A stretch of 64,000 bases of DNA from Flavobacterium sp. ZT3R18 (GTDB lineage Bacteria > Bacteroidota > Bacteroidia > Flavobacteriales > Flavobacteriaceae), in contig NZ_VJZS01000003.1 in NCBI RefSeq assembly GCF_007097385.1, positions 1 to 64,000 on the forward strand, given 5' to 3'. A model generated the notes under the pieces. That model searched no databases, was not told the origin of the DNA, and saw only the letters and a list, made by a program, of their open reading frames with translations. This document shows, piece by piece, positions 16,822 to 24,220 of the stretch (the first letter of the stretch is position 1; each line of letters starts with the position of its first letter). The translations under genes were made by a program, and so were the position numbers.

Positions 16822-17202
16822 TTATATTTTAGCGGTCTTGGCTTTAGTTTGTCCACCATCATAATCAAAATGAACCCCTGAAGTCTTAAAAGCCGTAAAT
16901 GCATTTTGAGCACTAATATTCGACAATAAAGCGTGATTGACAAAGTCTGGCTGTCCGTTGGGTTTAATCACATCTTTAAATTTAATCAAATTCTCTATTT
17001 TTATTAATGTTATTTCACCTTTTCCTATACCCTTTAGGGCTTTGTGGATTTCAGCACTTCTGTAATCCATATTCTTTGCCGTAAAGTAAGCGATACTGCA
17101 ATTATCAAGAATGTCTTGAGTTGTTATTTCTCCCCGTCCTTGCAACCGTTCGATAAAACTGTCAAGGGTCGTAATCAATCCTCTATAAGCTACTACTTCC
17201 AT
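16822..17202 (-). CDS. Hypothetical protein, 126 residues
   Basis: I do not recognise the family. The protein is soluble, with no signal peptide or membrane helix. The N-terminal half is probably helical (YRGLITTLDSFIERLQGRGEITTQDILDN), the centre mixed (EIHKALKGIGKGEITLIKIENLIKFKD), and the tail (HFDYDGGQTKAKTAKI) basic and probably loose. It stands alone, with a terminator downstream and an unusual upstream region holding GCTATATACTTTTT and AGTATAGC inverted words (17237-17267), which could be an operator. No Bacteroidota-type TAnnTTTG promoter is evident. Clean start, clean stop and own terminator argue for a real gene. Confidence 0.65.
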   Translation of the reverse strand: MEVVAYRGLITTLDSFIERLQGRGEITTQDILDNCSIAYFTAKNMDYRSAEIHKALKGIGKGEITLIKIENLIKFKDVIKPNGQPDFVNHALLSNISAQNAFTAFKTSGVHFDYDGGQTKAKTAKI

Positions 17203-17810
17203 GTTTTTTTGTTTTTAGGTTAATATTTGCGTTAATGCTATATACTTTTTCACAGTCAATAGTATAGCACATCCCAAATTTATTCTATAAAGCAACATCA
17301 AACAAGAGTACAAATACTTGTTTTTCAGATATTTAACCGTAAAAAATATCTTTTTTTAGCTACATTAGATCAGAGTGATAAATAAATAAATTGAGAAAAA
17401 ATTGGAGGTGTTTGGTTCTGTTTGGGTAAGGGTAAAGGTAGTATTGTAGTGTTCAATTATTTAATGTAATGTAAAAAAATTATATTTAATGAAGTTATTA
17501 GGCACACAAAGCGTCCTGAATTGGGACGCTTTTGATTTGTGGAAAATAATTTAACCCGTAAAACTCATTTAATGGTAAATAACACCCTACTTTTATGCCT
17601 GTATCGGAGTCTGGCGCATCTAGTCCCAAGGATTCGCTTCTAGATATGACTTCGAAAAGGATTAGGTTTTTAGTTTTCTGATGGCTATTTTATTTTTAAT
17701 AATTCTACCATAAAAAGGATTGTTACATTTTTGTCAAGCTCTATTTACAGCAACTTTTTTCGTATTTTTTTTATAACCTTCCTTTCAAATTTAATAAAAA
17801 AAAATAGCAT
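17203..17810. other. Gene-free stretch
   Basis: I find no credible coding region on either strand. It contains the inverted words near 17237-17267, one orphan terminator hairpin (17508-17533), AT-rich runs, and a less AT-rich patch (about 17600-17670) that I could not match to anything. Confidence 0.5.
17508..17533 (+). terminator. Orphan terminator-like hairpin
   Basis: AAAGCGTCC and GGACGCTTT form a 9-bp stem with T residues after it. The stem is the same as at 16760-16786. No gene precedes it within 1.1 kb on the plus strand or follows it closely on the minus strand, so it is probably a remnant of a lost gene or a duplicated hairpin. Confidence 0.5.
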
Positions 17811-17845
17811 AAAAAAGCGATACTTTATACAAGTACCGCTTTTTT
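17811..17845 (-). terminator. Terminator of the tyrosinase operon
   Basis: AAAAAAGCG/CGCTTTTTT with an inner GTACTT/ATACTT pairing forms an imperfect long stem, 26 bases beyond the tyrosinase stop on the minus strand. Confidence 0.75.
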
Positions 17846-17870
17846 AAAATATTAGTTCTTAGCTAATGGC

Positions 17871-19364
17871 TTAGTTTATCTTTGCCATACTCATTTTTTC
17901 TAGTGTTACTTTAGCATCACCAATTCCTTTCTTTTGAATGATAATTTCGAAATTGCCATCCGAATCCAATAAATCATCTGAAACATAATAGGAAAAATTA
18001 AGTTTAACTCCATTCTCTCCAATCGTATGATTTTCTCCAGTTCCATGATCATGAGCAACTCCAAAGAAAGTCATCATCCCAACATATTGGTCTTCTTTCC
18101 CTGGATAACGAAGATAAACAGTATAATAATCTCTTGGTTCTTTGTAAACCACTACATCTAAATTCAGCACGATATTGGAATTAACTCCGCTTTTGAAAGA
18201 TTTATTAGTGTCTTTCGCAAATTTACTTGTCACTTTTTGAACAAAAGCCTTTTCTTCGATTGGTTTACCTATTTTTTGTTCCCATATAATTTTCTCTTGT
18301 GAATCTTGAAATGAAATTTTACTCTTTGCTGATGATTCATTAGAAGCTAAAATCACAGGGTCATTAGAAGCTAAAGCTTGAGGATTGGATTCATAAAGTA
18401 AATTATCATATTTGTAATCTAAATTAAAGACTACATTATATACTTCTTCCATAGTATAGGTTACCTGTTTTCCATCTGGAGCTATAAACTGATAAGGCCA
18501 AGGATAAGCTTGTAAATCTGCTAAAGTTGGGCGTTGCCCATAAGTTGAAACATCCCAAGATTCCCAAATACGATCAACCATACTATGATGCAACCAAAAA
18601 ACAGGATCAAATCCTGCAGAATCAACATTTGCCATTAATCCAGACATATTTTCCTGATATATTTGGTTATAATACGTTTCTTTTGGGTCTGCATATTCTC
18701 CTCCTATAAGATCGTGCATATAACCATGAGGTGCAATTTCTAATTGTTTACTAAATCCAGCATTTCCTACAAATGAAGGGTTTGTTTTTAATTCATTAAG
18801 TGCTAATTGAATTTGCTGAACTTGATCTGTTTGAATTGGTTTTCCATCGTTAAGAATACTATATCTAGCTGCTTCATACAAAGAACCCGTTTTATTTGTT
18901 GTTTGCGCTGCCATAATATTATCAGTAACTTTTATACTTCCATAATTCCAATAGGGCAAAGCAAAATCTTTCTTTCCGGATAATTCTCTAATTATTTTTT
19001 CTAAATACCAAGTATACATTCTATGCCACAAAAGAAAATTCAAATTTGCATTTTGTGTACCATTATGTGTACAATCACTCCAAGCCCATAATTTATCTGC
19101 ACTTGTTTGATATTTTGGACAAAGTGCATTTATTCCATTGATATTATCTGGAATATTATGCATTGCCCCTTGATAATACCAAGCTAGACCATTTTCGCAA
19201 CCCATGTCTCGCATTTTTTTGAAGGCTACATTCATTGCTTCAAGATCAGCCTGTGCTTCAGGTGTATTAGCATTTTTTCGAACATAGATCGTGTTGCTTC
19301 TATCTTGACTATAGCTTAAACCTGCAATCAAAATGGCTGATAATAAAAGAATACTTTTTTTCAT
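17871..19364 (-). CDS. Secreted tyrosinase / polyphenol oxidase
   Basis: This is a 497-residue type-3 copper enzyme with a signal peptide (MKKSILLLSAILIAGLSYSQ), so it acts outside the cytoplasm. Copper A ligands are likely His69 (GAMH), His100 in a Cys-Thr-His motif (98-100, the motif that forms a Cys-His thioether in fungal tyrosinases) and His114 (LLWHR). Copper B ligands are His213 and His217 (HGYMH) and His259 or 260 (DPVFWLHHSMVDRIW). Residues about 340-497 form a separate C-terminal beta domain like that of polyphenol oxidases. It should oxidise phenols or catechols to quinones. It is last in a three-gene operon behind a cupredoxin-like and a two-Cys protein. Substrate unknown. Confidence 0.92.
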   Translation of the reverse strand: MKKSILLLSAILIAGLSYSQDRSNTIYVRKNANTPEAQADLEAMNVAFKKMRDMGCENGLAWYYQGAMHNIPDNINGINALCPKYQTSADKLWAWSDCTHNGTQNANLNFLLWHRMYTWYLEKIIRELSGKKDFALPYWNYGSIKVTDNIMAAQTTNKTGSLYEAARYSILNDGKPIQTDQVQQIQLALNELKTNPSFVGNAGFSKQLEIAPHGYMHDLIGGEYADPKETYYNQIYQENMSGLMANVDSAGFDPVFWLHHSMVDRIWESWDVSTYGQRPTLADLQAYPWPYQFIAPDGKQVTYTMEEVYNVVFNLDYKYDNLLYESNPQALASNDPVILASNESSAKSKISFQDSQEKIIWEQKIGKPIEEKAFVQKVTSKFAKDTNKSFKSGVNSNIVLNLDVVVYKEPRDYYTVYLRYPGKEDQYVGMMTFFGVAHDHGTGENHTIGENGVKLNFSYYVSDDLLDSDGNFEIIIQKKGIGDAKVTLEKMSMAKIN

Positions 19365-19405
19365 ATTGTTTGTTTTTTAAGTGGATATTATTATTTTTAT
19401 TTACA

Positions 19406-19852
19406 TCAAAGCACTTCGACTTCAAAGGTTAGAATCTTAACATAATCCGGATTTGCTTTATCATAAATTTTAAACTTTACGATTCCATTACCTACTCTGT
19501 TAGTAGGAATTACATGAATAGCAATAAATCCTTGCTGATCTGCATTTAGTTTATTAAAAATAGAACCTTTTGGAATTCCTATTTGGCACGCTCCATGCTG
19601 GCACATCGAACAATCCCATTCTTTTGGAAATGTATTAGATATTGTTTCCCAAACAAGATATATAGGTTGATTAGAAACATTTTCTACTTTTATTTTAGAA
19701 ATATCTAAGCGTTTATTTTTTAGTAAACTTTCCTTGTTGGTTGCATTACCTACTACAGAAAAAGTGGGCTTATTTTGCGCAAATGCGAAAGAAAAAGACA
19801 AAAGAACAATGATCTTTAAAAATATTTTTTTCATGATTGTTTGTTTGAACAT
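19406..19852 (-). CDS. Small secreted protein with conserved cysteines
   Basis: This is a 148-residue exported protein. The better start may be the inner MKKIFLKIIVLLSFSFAFAQ at 19834, which is a clean signal peptide; ATG 19852 overlaps the upstream stop as TAATG. The mature part is an Ig-like beta domain. It has WDCSMCQHGACQIGIPKG (two or three cysteines in a tight cluster) and a GIVKFKIYDKANPD segment, a pattern I recognise from uncharacterised Bacteroidota surface domains. A copper-handling or partner role for the tyrosinase is inferred only from its place between it and the cupredoxin gene. Confidence 0.72.
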   Translation of the reverse strand: MFKQTIMKKIFLKIIVLLSFSFAFAQNKPTFSVVGNATNKESLLKNKRLDISKIKVENVSNQPIYLVWETISNTFPKEWDCSMCQHGACQIGIPKGSIFNKLNADQQGFIAIHVIPTNRVGNGIVKFKIYDKANPDYVKILTFEVEVL

Positions 19853-20814
19853 TAATAAAAAACAGGAATATTAGCTTTGTGATACATCTTTTTTGAAATC
19901 GAATCAATAAAATGATAGACAATGTGCTCCCTTTGATCTACATTTTCTAAAAAAGTAAGCAGTTCAATACACTCCCCAGGATAAAGCTGTACTTTATATC
20001 CTTTTGATAATGCTATTATACTAGTAGCGTTTCCAGAAACTAACTGAAGTTTTGTACTCGATGGAAATAGTATTTCATGAAGGTATAACCCCGAATTAAC
20101 CAAACGAAGAAACACAGCCTCTTTTTTGCTCTCCAAAGATTGCAAACCTTCTATTTTCATGACCATTTTACCATTAATCAAAAAGTAATTTGGTTCATAG
20201 ACAGGAAGAACTATTGGCTTTAAATCATCATATTCCGCACCCATGATGACATCCGTATGCCATTTAGTGTCTATTTCATAACTACACCATAGTGTTTCAC
20301 TCAAAGGCTTAACAAATAAAGAATCCTTTTCTTTTGGTCGTATTATGATTATTCCAAACATCCCTGCTTGACGATTAAATGGATAATTCTCTGGACTATA
20401 ATAAAGATAGGTTCCTGGTTTTTTAGCCACAAAAGAATAAAATCCATGCTCCATATGATGAATGGCTTCTTTTTTCTTCATTACTTCTTTGGCATCATTG
20501 TGCTGTACAAACTCCATTTCTTTACAATACAGAGAGATTGGATTTCCCTGAGAAATATTCCATAAATCAATACTTATATTATCGCCTTCCATAACATCAA
20601 TACAAGAACCAGGCAGCGTTACTTGCCCAGAAAGAGAATTGCTGAAACCAAAAGTTCGTACCTCCAAATTTTTCTTAACATCTAGCTTTCCTGTTGTTCT
20701 CCCTATAATTAACCTTTCATTTTGAGAAAACAAAAATCCACTAGCAAACAAAAAAGAAAATAACAGTATGATTTTATTCCATCTGTTCATTTGCAAACTC
20801 AAATTAATAATCAT
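19852..20814 (-). CDS. Cupredoxin-like (multicopper oxidase-related) secreted protein
   Basis: This is a 320-residue exported protein with a signal peptide (NKIILLFSFLFASGFLFSQ); the likely start is MNRWNK at 20790. Two beta domains are visible. The first has the multicopper-oxidase pattern PGTYLYYSPENYPFNRQAGMFGIIII, but the copper-binding HxH seen at this place in true oxidases is replaced by YSPE. The second domain (about 200-320) also lacks a clear Cys-His-Met set. It may therefore be a structural or copper-delivery relative rather than an oxidase. It is first in the operon, and its stop overlaps the next start. Confidence 0.72.
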   Translation of the reverse strand: MIINLSLQMNRWNKIILLFSFLFASGFLFSQNERLIIGRTTGKLDVKKNLEVRTFGFSNSLSGQVTLPGSCIDVMEGDNISIDLWNISQGNPISLYCKEMEFVQHNDAKEVMKKKEAIHHMEHGFYSFVAKKPGTYLYYSPENYPFNRQAGMFGIIIIRPKEKDSLFVKPLSETLWCSYEIDTKWHTDVIMGAEYDDLKPIVLPVYEPNYFLINGKMVMKIEGLQSLESKKEAVFLRLVNSGLYLHEILFPSSTKLQLVSGNATSIIALSKGYKVQLYPGECIELLTFLENVDQREHIVYHFIDSISKKMYHKANIPVFY

Positions 20815-20944
20815 ATACCAACTGTTCGGTTATTACAATTCAAATTTAGAACCATTAAAAACTAAAAAAAAGCGTATAAACACCTGTATTTCAACCAAAA
20901 AAAAACAACTGTTTTCCCAACTTAAACTACCAAGACTTACTGTC

Positions 20945-20975
20945 GCTTGGGGAGGATTTGAACCTCTATCTTTTG
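20945..20975 (-). other. tRNA 3'-end-like fragment
   Basis: The minus strand reads GATAGAGGTTCAAATCCTCC followed by CCAAGCG. This fits a tRNA T arm (AGAGG-TTCAAAT-CCTCC, with the conserved TTCRANT loop) plus an acceptor 3' strand. There is no D arm or anticodon arm. Such fragments are often attachment-site scars. It lies just beyond the end of the phosphatase gene. Confidence 0.4.
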
Positions 20976-20986
20976 AATTTCCTTTT

Positions 20987-21493
20987 CTAAAAACAGCCGT
21001 AAAAAACTTGAAAGCAAGGCAATTTCAACTCTTTTCGCCACATAACAACCACTTGATTTCTGTCGTCTAAAACAAATTCTACAAGGTATTTGTCTTTGAT
21101 GCAATCATTATAGATTTCTATTTTTATAATCGCATCCTTCCGATTGTCTTTCGCTTTTCGCATAAGCAAAACATCAAATGCGATGGCATGTTTTTCTAGA
21201 AAACGCAAAGTGGGTTCTTTGTATGTATCGACTCTGCCTGATACCAAAAGAATGGCATAACCCAATTGTTTGTAATTCTTCAATAGATTGGCTACTGGCT
21301 CGTTTAGCAAATCTTCATCACACTTGCTGGCATTAAATGGATTCCGACCATTCATCAAGCATAATGTTCCATCCAAGTCACAGATAATTGCTTTTGGTAA
21401 ATCTGGCTTTTGGGTACAATATATAGGTGCATCTTTGAATAAGATATTGTGTTTCTTTTTGGTGCTTTTTGCTGTTACAGCTTCATTTTTCAT
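20987..21493 (-). CDS. HAD phosphatase resembling the 3'-phosphatase domain of polynucleotide kinase
   Basis: This is a 168-residue HAD-superfamily protein. Motif I is ICDLDGTLCLMNGRNPFNAS (nucleophile Asp39, acid Asp41), followed by ILLVSGR (motif II region) and a late LDDRNQVV...WR. This series is characteristic of the C-terminal phosphatase half of T4 polynucleotide kinase/phosphatase. The kinase half is absent. The predicted role is removal of 3'-phosphate or 2',3'-cyclic phosphate ends of RNA or DNA. It is divergent from an HD hydrolase and a WYL regulator that in other bacteria sit near RNA-repair enzymes. The C-terminal residues (VVVMWRKELKLP) look intact apart from a V where D is usual. 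Confidence 0.78.
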   Translation of the reverse strand: MKNEAVTAKSTKKKHNILFKDAPIYCTQKPDLPKAIICDLDGTLCLMNGRNPFNASKCDEDLLNEPVANLLKNYKQLGYAILLVSGRVDTYKEPTLRFLEKHAIAFDVLLMRKAKDNRKDAIIKIEIYNDCIKDKYLVEFVLDDRNQVVVMWRKELKLPCFQVFYGCF

Positions 21494-21541
21494 TGTTACT
21501 ATTTTTGATGATACAAATGTTTTACCTAAGTACGCAATTAT

Positions 21542-21572
21542 TTTGCGCAGTATAAAATAATTTGTATTTTTG
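21542..21572 (+). promoter_or_regulatory. Promoter of the HD hydrolase gene
   Basis: TTTG (21542-21545), 19 bases, TATTTTTG (21565-21572): a perfect Bacteroidota promoter, 14 bases before the ATG at 21587, giving a near-leaderless mRNA. Confidence 0.7.
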
Positions 21573-21586
21573 GTTAAATACTACTT

Positions 21587-22201
21587 ATGAATTTACAAGA
21601 CAGACATTCCGAATTGTTAATTACAATTGGCATCAATCCAAATGAGATCAATAGTTTATGGCTAGATTTAGAAAAAGCGTATTCTGCTAAATCAAGACAA
21701 TATCATAATTTGAATCATTTAAAGGAAATGATTGAATTATTCGACAGACATCATAGTAGCCTCAAAAATCCGAACGAAGTTTTATATAGTATTTTCTACC
21801 ATGATTACATTTATAAAGCCACCCGAAAAGATAACGAATTGAAAAGTGCCGAATATGCCTTAGCAATTTTACCCAATGCAATTTCACTCAATAAACAATT
21901 GGTTTTTGACGCGATTTGTGCTACGCAACTGCATCAACACAATAAAATTGAAGACATTAACTGGTTGATTGATTTTGATTTGAAAATACTTTCTAAAGAC
22001 TGGAAAAACTATCAAATGTATTGCAATCAGATTAGGAAAGAATATAAAATGTACCCGAACATTTTGTACAAACCCGGAAGAAGAAAAGCTTTGGGTCATT
22101 TCTTGGAGCAGGAGTTTATTTATAATACAGAAATCTTCCGAAACCTGTTTGATGAAAATGCAAAAGCTAATATTAAAAGAGAAATTTCTTTATTAACGTG
22201 A
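21587..22201 (+). CDS. HD-superfamily metal-dependent phosphohydrolase (COG4339-like)
   Basis: This is a 204-residue all-helical protein. The signatures YHNLNHLKEM (about 39-48), SIFYHDYIYKA (HD motif, about 68-78) and CATQLHQHN, then IDFDLKILSKDWKNYQMYC, are those of the predicted HD hydrolases often catalogued as COG4339. Substrate is unknown; relatives occur beside RNA ligases and polynucleotide kinases. It lies head-to-head with the polynucleotide phosphatase-like gene (93-bp divergent spacer) and upstream of the WYL regulator, with a structured repeat between. Confidence 0.82.
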   Translation: MNLQDRHSELLITIGINPNEINSLWLDLEKAYSAKSRQYHNLNHLKEMIELFDRHHSSLKNPNEVLYSIFYHDYIYKATRKDNELKSAEYALAILPNAISLNKQLVFDAICATQLHQHNKIEDINWLIDFDLKILSKDWKNYQMYCNQIRKEYKMYPNILYKPGRRKALGHFLEQEFIYNTEIFRNLFDENAKANIKREISLLT

Positions 22202-22204
22202 ATT

Positions 22205-22378
22205 GCGTGAGGGATTACTTCACTTAGTTCTTATTATCATCGGAGTTCAGTGAACTTCGTTTGAAGTGGAGCTCTTTTTTCTTTATCAATTGCCTCGGGT
22301 TTAAACCCGAGGCAATTGATAAAGAAAAAAAGCGGGAACGTAAAGCCCGACCCGAAGTTTTTCACGAAGGATCACGCC
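22205..22378. repeat. Structured repeat with a 56-bp perfect palindrome
   Basis: The centre (22275-22330) is a perfect loopless palindrome with 28-base arms; its core is CCTCGGGTTTAAACCCGAGG. Outer ends GCGTGAGGGAT (22205-22215) and GGATCACGCC (22369-22378) are roughly complementary. AAAGCCCGACCCGAAG (about 22342-22357) is a word I associate with dispersed Flavobacterium repeats. It separates the HD and WYL genes and may also act as a terminator for the former. Confidence 0.7.
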
Positions 22379-22395
22379 AAAATAAAAACGAAACT

Positions 22396-23415
22396 ATGTC
22401 TCAAAACAAGAATGCTTTAATTCGGTATAAAACCATTGACAAATGCCTGCAAAATCAGTATCGGCAATGGACTCTCGACGACTTGATTGAAGCGTGTTCC
22501 GAGGCTTTGTTTGAATATGAAGGTCGGGAGAACTCAGTTAGTAAACGCACTGTTCAAATGGATATTCAGCTCATGCGGTCGGAGAAATTGGGGTATAATG
22601 CGCCTATTGTGGTCTATGACAAGAAGTTTTACAAATACGAAGACGACGGTTTTACGATTACCGATATTCCGCTGACAGAAACCGATATCAATGTGCTGAC
22701 TGAGACGGTTTCGATGTTGAAACAGTTTAAGGATTTCTCTTTATTTAATGATGTTTCGGATATTTTACAGCGGTTGGAAGATAAAATCTATGCCGAAAAG
22801 TCGCATACGCAACCCGTGATTCATTTGGACAAAAATGAACATTTGAAAGGTTTGCATTTTCTGGAAGAAATCTATCAGGCAATCATCAAAAAAAATGTTT
22901 TGGTCATTACGTACAAGTCATTCAAATCTACCGAAGAACGAGAATTCAACTTTCATCCTTTTATATTGAAGGAATTCAATAACTGCTGGTTTCTGGTGGG
23001 ACGAAGAAAGGGTAGCCAACCGATTACCAATTTAGCACTCGACCGAATCATTTCGATTGACTATAACTTGACATTGCCCTATTTGGAACAAAACTTCAAT
23101 CCTGACACTTTTTATAAAAACGTGGTTGGTGTTACCGTAAACACGGGGATGCAACCCAGACGTATCGAACTTTTGATTGATGCCAACAATGCGCCTTATG
23201 TTACGACCAAACCGCTGCACAATTCACAACGACTGATTAAACAAAATGAGGATGGCAGTATAATTGTTCATTTGTTTATCATTCATAATTTTGAATTGGA
23301 ACGCATTTTATTGGGGTTTGGGGATAGTCTTGAAGTGCTTCGTCCCGAAAATTTACGCGAACGCATGAAAGTAATATTCCAAAAAGGATTGCTTCGGTAT
23401 GAGAAATTCAGATAG
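22396..23415 (+). CDS. WYL-domain transcriptional regulator
   Basis: This is a 339-residue regulator starting at ATG 22396 (MSQNKNALIRYKTIDKCL). The frame is open further upstream, but only through the palindromic repeat. The N terminus is a winged helix (about 8-85; RYKTIDKCLQNQY...SKRTVQMDIQLMRSEKLGYNAPI). A central linker leads to a WYL domain (about 140-240; ITYKSFKSTEEREFNFHPFILKEFNNCWFLVGRR) and a WCX-like tail ending FGDSLEVLRPENLRERM. WYL domains bind nucleic acid or nucleotides and control DNA-damage, RNA-repair and defence genes. It probably senses nucleic-acid fragments and controls the adjacent HD and phosphatase genes. Confidence 0.9.
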   Translation: MSQNKNALIRYKTIDKCLQNQYRQWTLDDLIEACSEALFEYEGRENSVSKRTVQMDIQLMRSEKLGYNAPIVVYDKKFYKYEDDGFTITDIPLTETDINVLTETVSMLKQFKDFSLFNDVSDILQRLEDKIYAEKSHTQPVIHLDKNEHLKGLHFLEEIYQAIIKKNVLVITYKSFKSTEEREFNFHPFILKEFNNCWFLVGRRKGSQPITNLALDRIISIDYNLTLPYLEQNFNPDTFYKNVVGVTVNTGMQPRRIELLIDANNAPYVTTKPLHNSQRLIKQNEDGSIIVHLFIIHNFELERILLGFGDSLEVLRPENLRERMKVIFQKGLLRYEKFR

Positions 23416-23534
23416 ATTTGATACTGATGTTTTTAGTGTAAAAAAACAACTGAAATCTGTGCAAATTTATGAAATCTGTACTCACTTTTTTTAATTCTGA
23501 ATAATTAGCATTTCTGTTAAAACAAAAAAATACA

Positions 23535-23546
23535 GCGCATGCATAA
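23535..23546 (+). promoter_or_regulatory. Secondary MarR-type half site
   Basis: GCGCATGCATAA shares GCATGCATAA with the palindrome at 23621-23632 read on the other strand (TATGCATGCATA, extended TATGCATGCATAAT). It lies 85 bp upstream of that palindrome and may be a second, weaker binding site. Confidence 0.35.
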
Positions 23547-23554
23547 TATTTCCT

Positions 23555-23582
23555 AAACTCCTTATTTTAAAGGAGTTTTTTA
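23555..23582 (+). terminator. Terminator of the WYL regulator gene
   Basis: AAACTCCTT (23555-23563) pairs with AAGGAGTTT (23570-23578), then T residues. It is 140 bases after the stop and before the marR promoter. Confidence 0.75.
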
Positions 23583-23620
23583 TTTATATTTATAAAAAAT
23601 TAAAAAAAAACGAAATTTAT

Positions 23621-23653
23621 TATGCATGCATAGTATTTTTTTTATTACATTTG
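23621..23653 (+). promoter_or_regulatory. marR promoter with overlapping palindromic operator
   Basis: TACATTTG (23646-23653) is a consensus -7 element, 18 bases before the ATG. The -33 region is occupied by the perfect 12-bp palindrome TATGCATGCATA (23621-23632). A repressor bound there would block the promoter, so autoregulation by the MarR protein is likely (inference). Confidence 0.6.
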
Positions 23654-23671
23654 AAATCGTTATCGTAAAAT

Positions 23672-24151
23672 ATGAAAAACAAAACAATAGATTATATCCT
23701 AAGAGCAACTTGGCAAGCTGTATCGAGAATGTATAATGAAGAAGCTGCAAAATATGACGCAACTATGGCAACTGGTTTTGCCTTATTAAGTATTGACAGA
23801 GAAGTAGGAACGCCTTCTACAGCATTAGGACCCAGAATGGGCATGGAAGCCACAAGCTTGACAAGAACGTTAAAATCCATGGAGGAAAAAGGGTTAATAA
23901 TCAGAAAGAAAAACCCAGAAGACGGTAGAGGAGTTTTGATTTACCTAACCGAATTTGGAAGAGAAAAAAGAGAGCTTTCTAAGAATACCGTTTTGAATTT
24001 TAATGAAACCGTTAGAAAACATGTTTCGGAAGAAAAGCTTAACAATTTCATGGAAGTAGCCGAAATTATCAACGAACTAATTCAGAATAAAAACATATTT
24101 AATCAACAAGAAAACAGTAATGATGACATCGCCAAGATTCAAAACCATTAA
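23672..24151 (+). CDS. MarR-family transcriptional regulator
   Basis: This is a 159-residue winged-helix dimeric regulator. It has the helix-turn-helix and recognition helix (TALGPRMGMEATSLTRTLKSMEEKGLIIRKKNP, about 49-82), the wing (PEDGRGVLIYLTEFGRE, about 82-98), and flanking dimerisation helices. It is the first gene before fadN, fadA and fadE in the same direction, 69 bp away. The same arrangement is common in flavobacteria, so it probably represses beta-oxidation genes until acyl-CoA or fatty acid binds. Its own promoter carries a palindrome at the -33 site. Confidence 0.9.
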   Translation: MKNKTIDYILRATWQAVSRMYNEEAAKYDATMATGFALLSIDREVGTPSTALGPRMGMEATSLTRTLKSMEEKGLIIRKKNPEDGRGVLIYLTEFGREKRELSKNTVLNFNETVRKHVSEEKLNNFMEVAEIINELIQNKNIFNQQENSNDDIAKIQNH

Positions 24152-24174
24152 AAATAATTAAAGATAAAGATACC

Positions 24175-24192
24175 TCCCGATAGCTATCGGGA
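24175..24192. repeat. 18-bp perfect palindrome before fadN
   Basis: TCCCGATAGCTATCGGGA is a perfect palindrome 29 bases before the fadN ATG. The core CCGATAGCTATCGG recurs inside the MITE-like element at 16633-16650. It could be a repeat relic, an mRNA hairpin or an operator. Confidence 0.6.
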
Positions 24193-24220
24193 TCAATTAA
24201 AAAACAAATATTAACTAAGT

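Noticed and set aside
17600..17670. Less AT-rich patch as a possible tRNA or ncRNA
   Set aside because: No cloverleaf, terminator or promoter could be built on either strand.
20768..21070. 100-codon plus-strand frame containing a WGGFEP word
   Set aside because: GFEP is what a tRNA T-arm gives when translated on the wrong strand. The frame covers a tRNA-like scrap and the antisense of two real genes.
22261..22395. 45-codon upstream extension of the WYL regulator
   Set aside because: It translates a perfect palindromic repeat; the winged helix begins right after ATG 22396.
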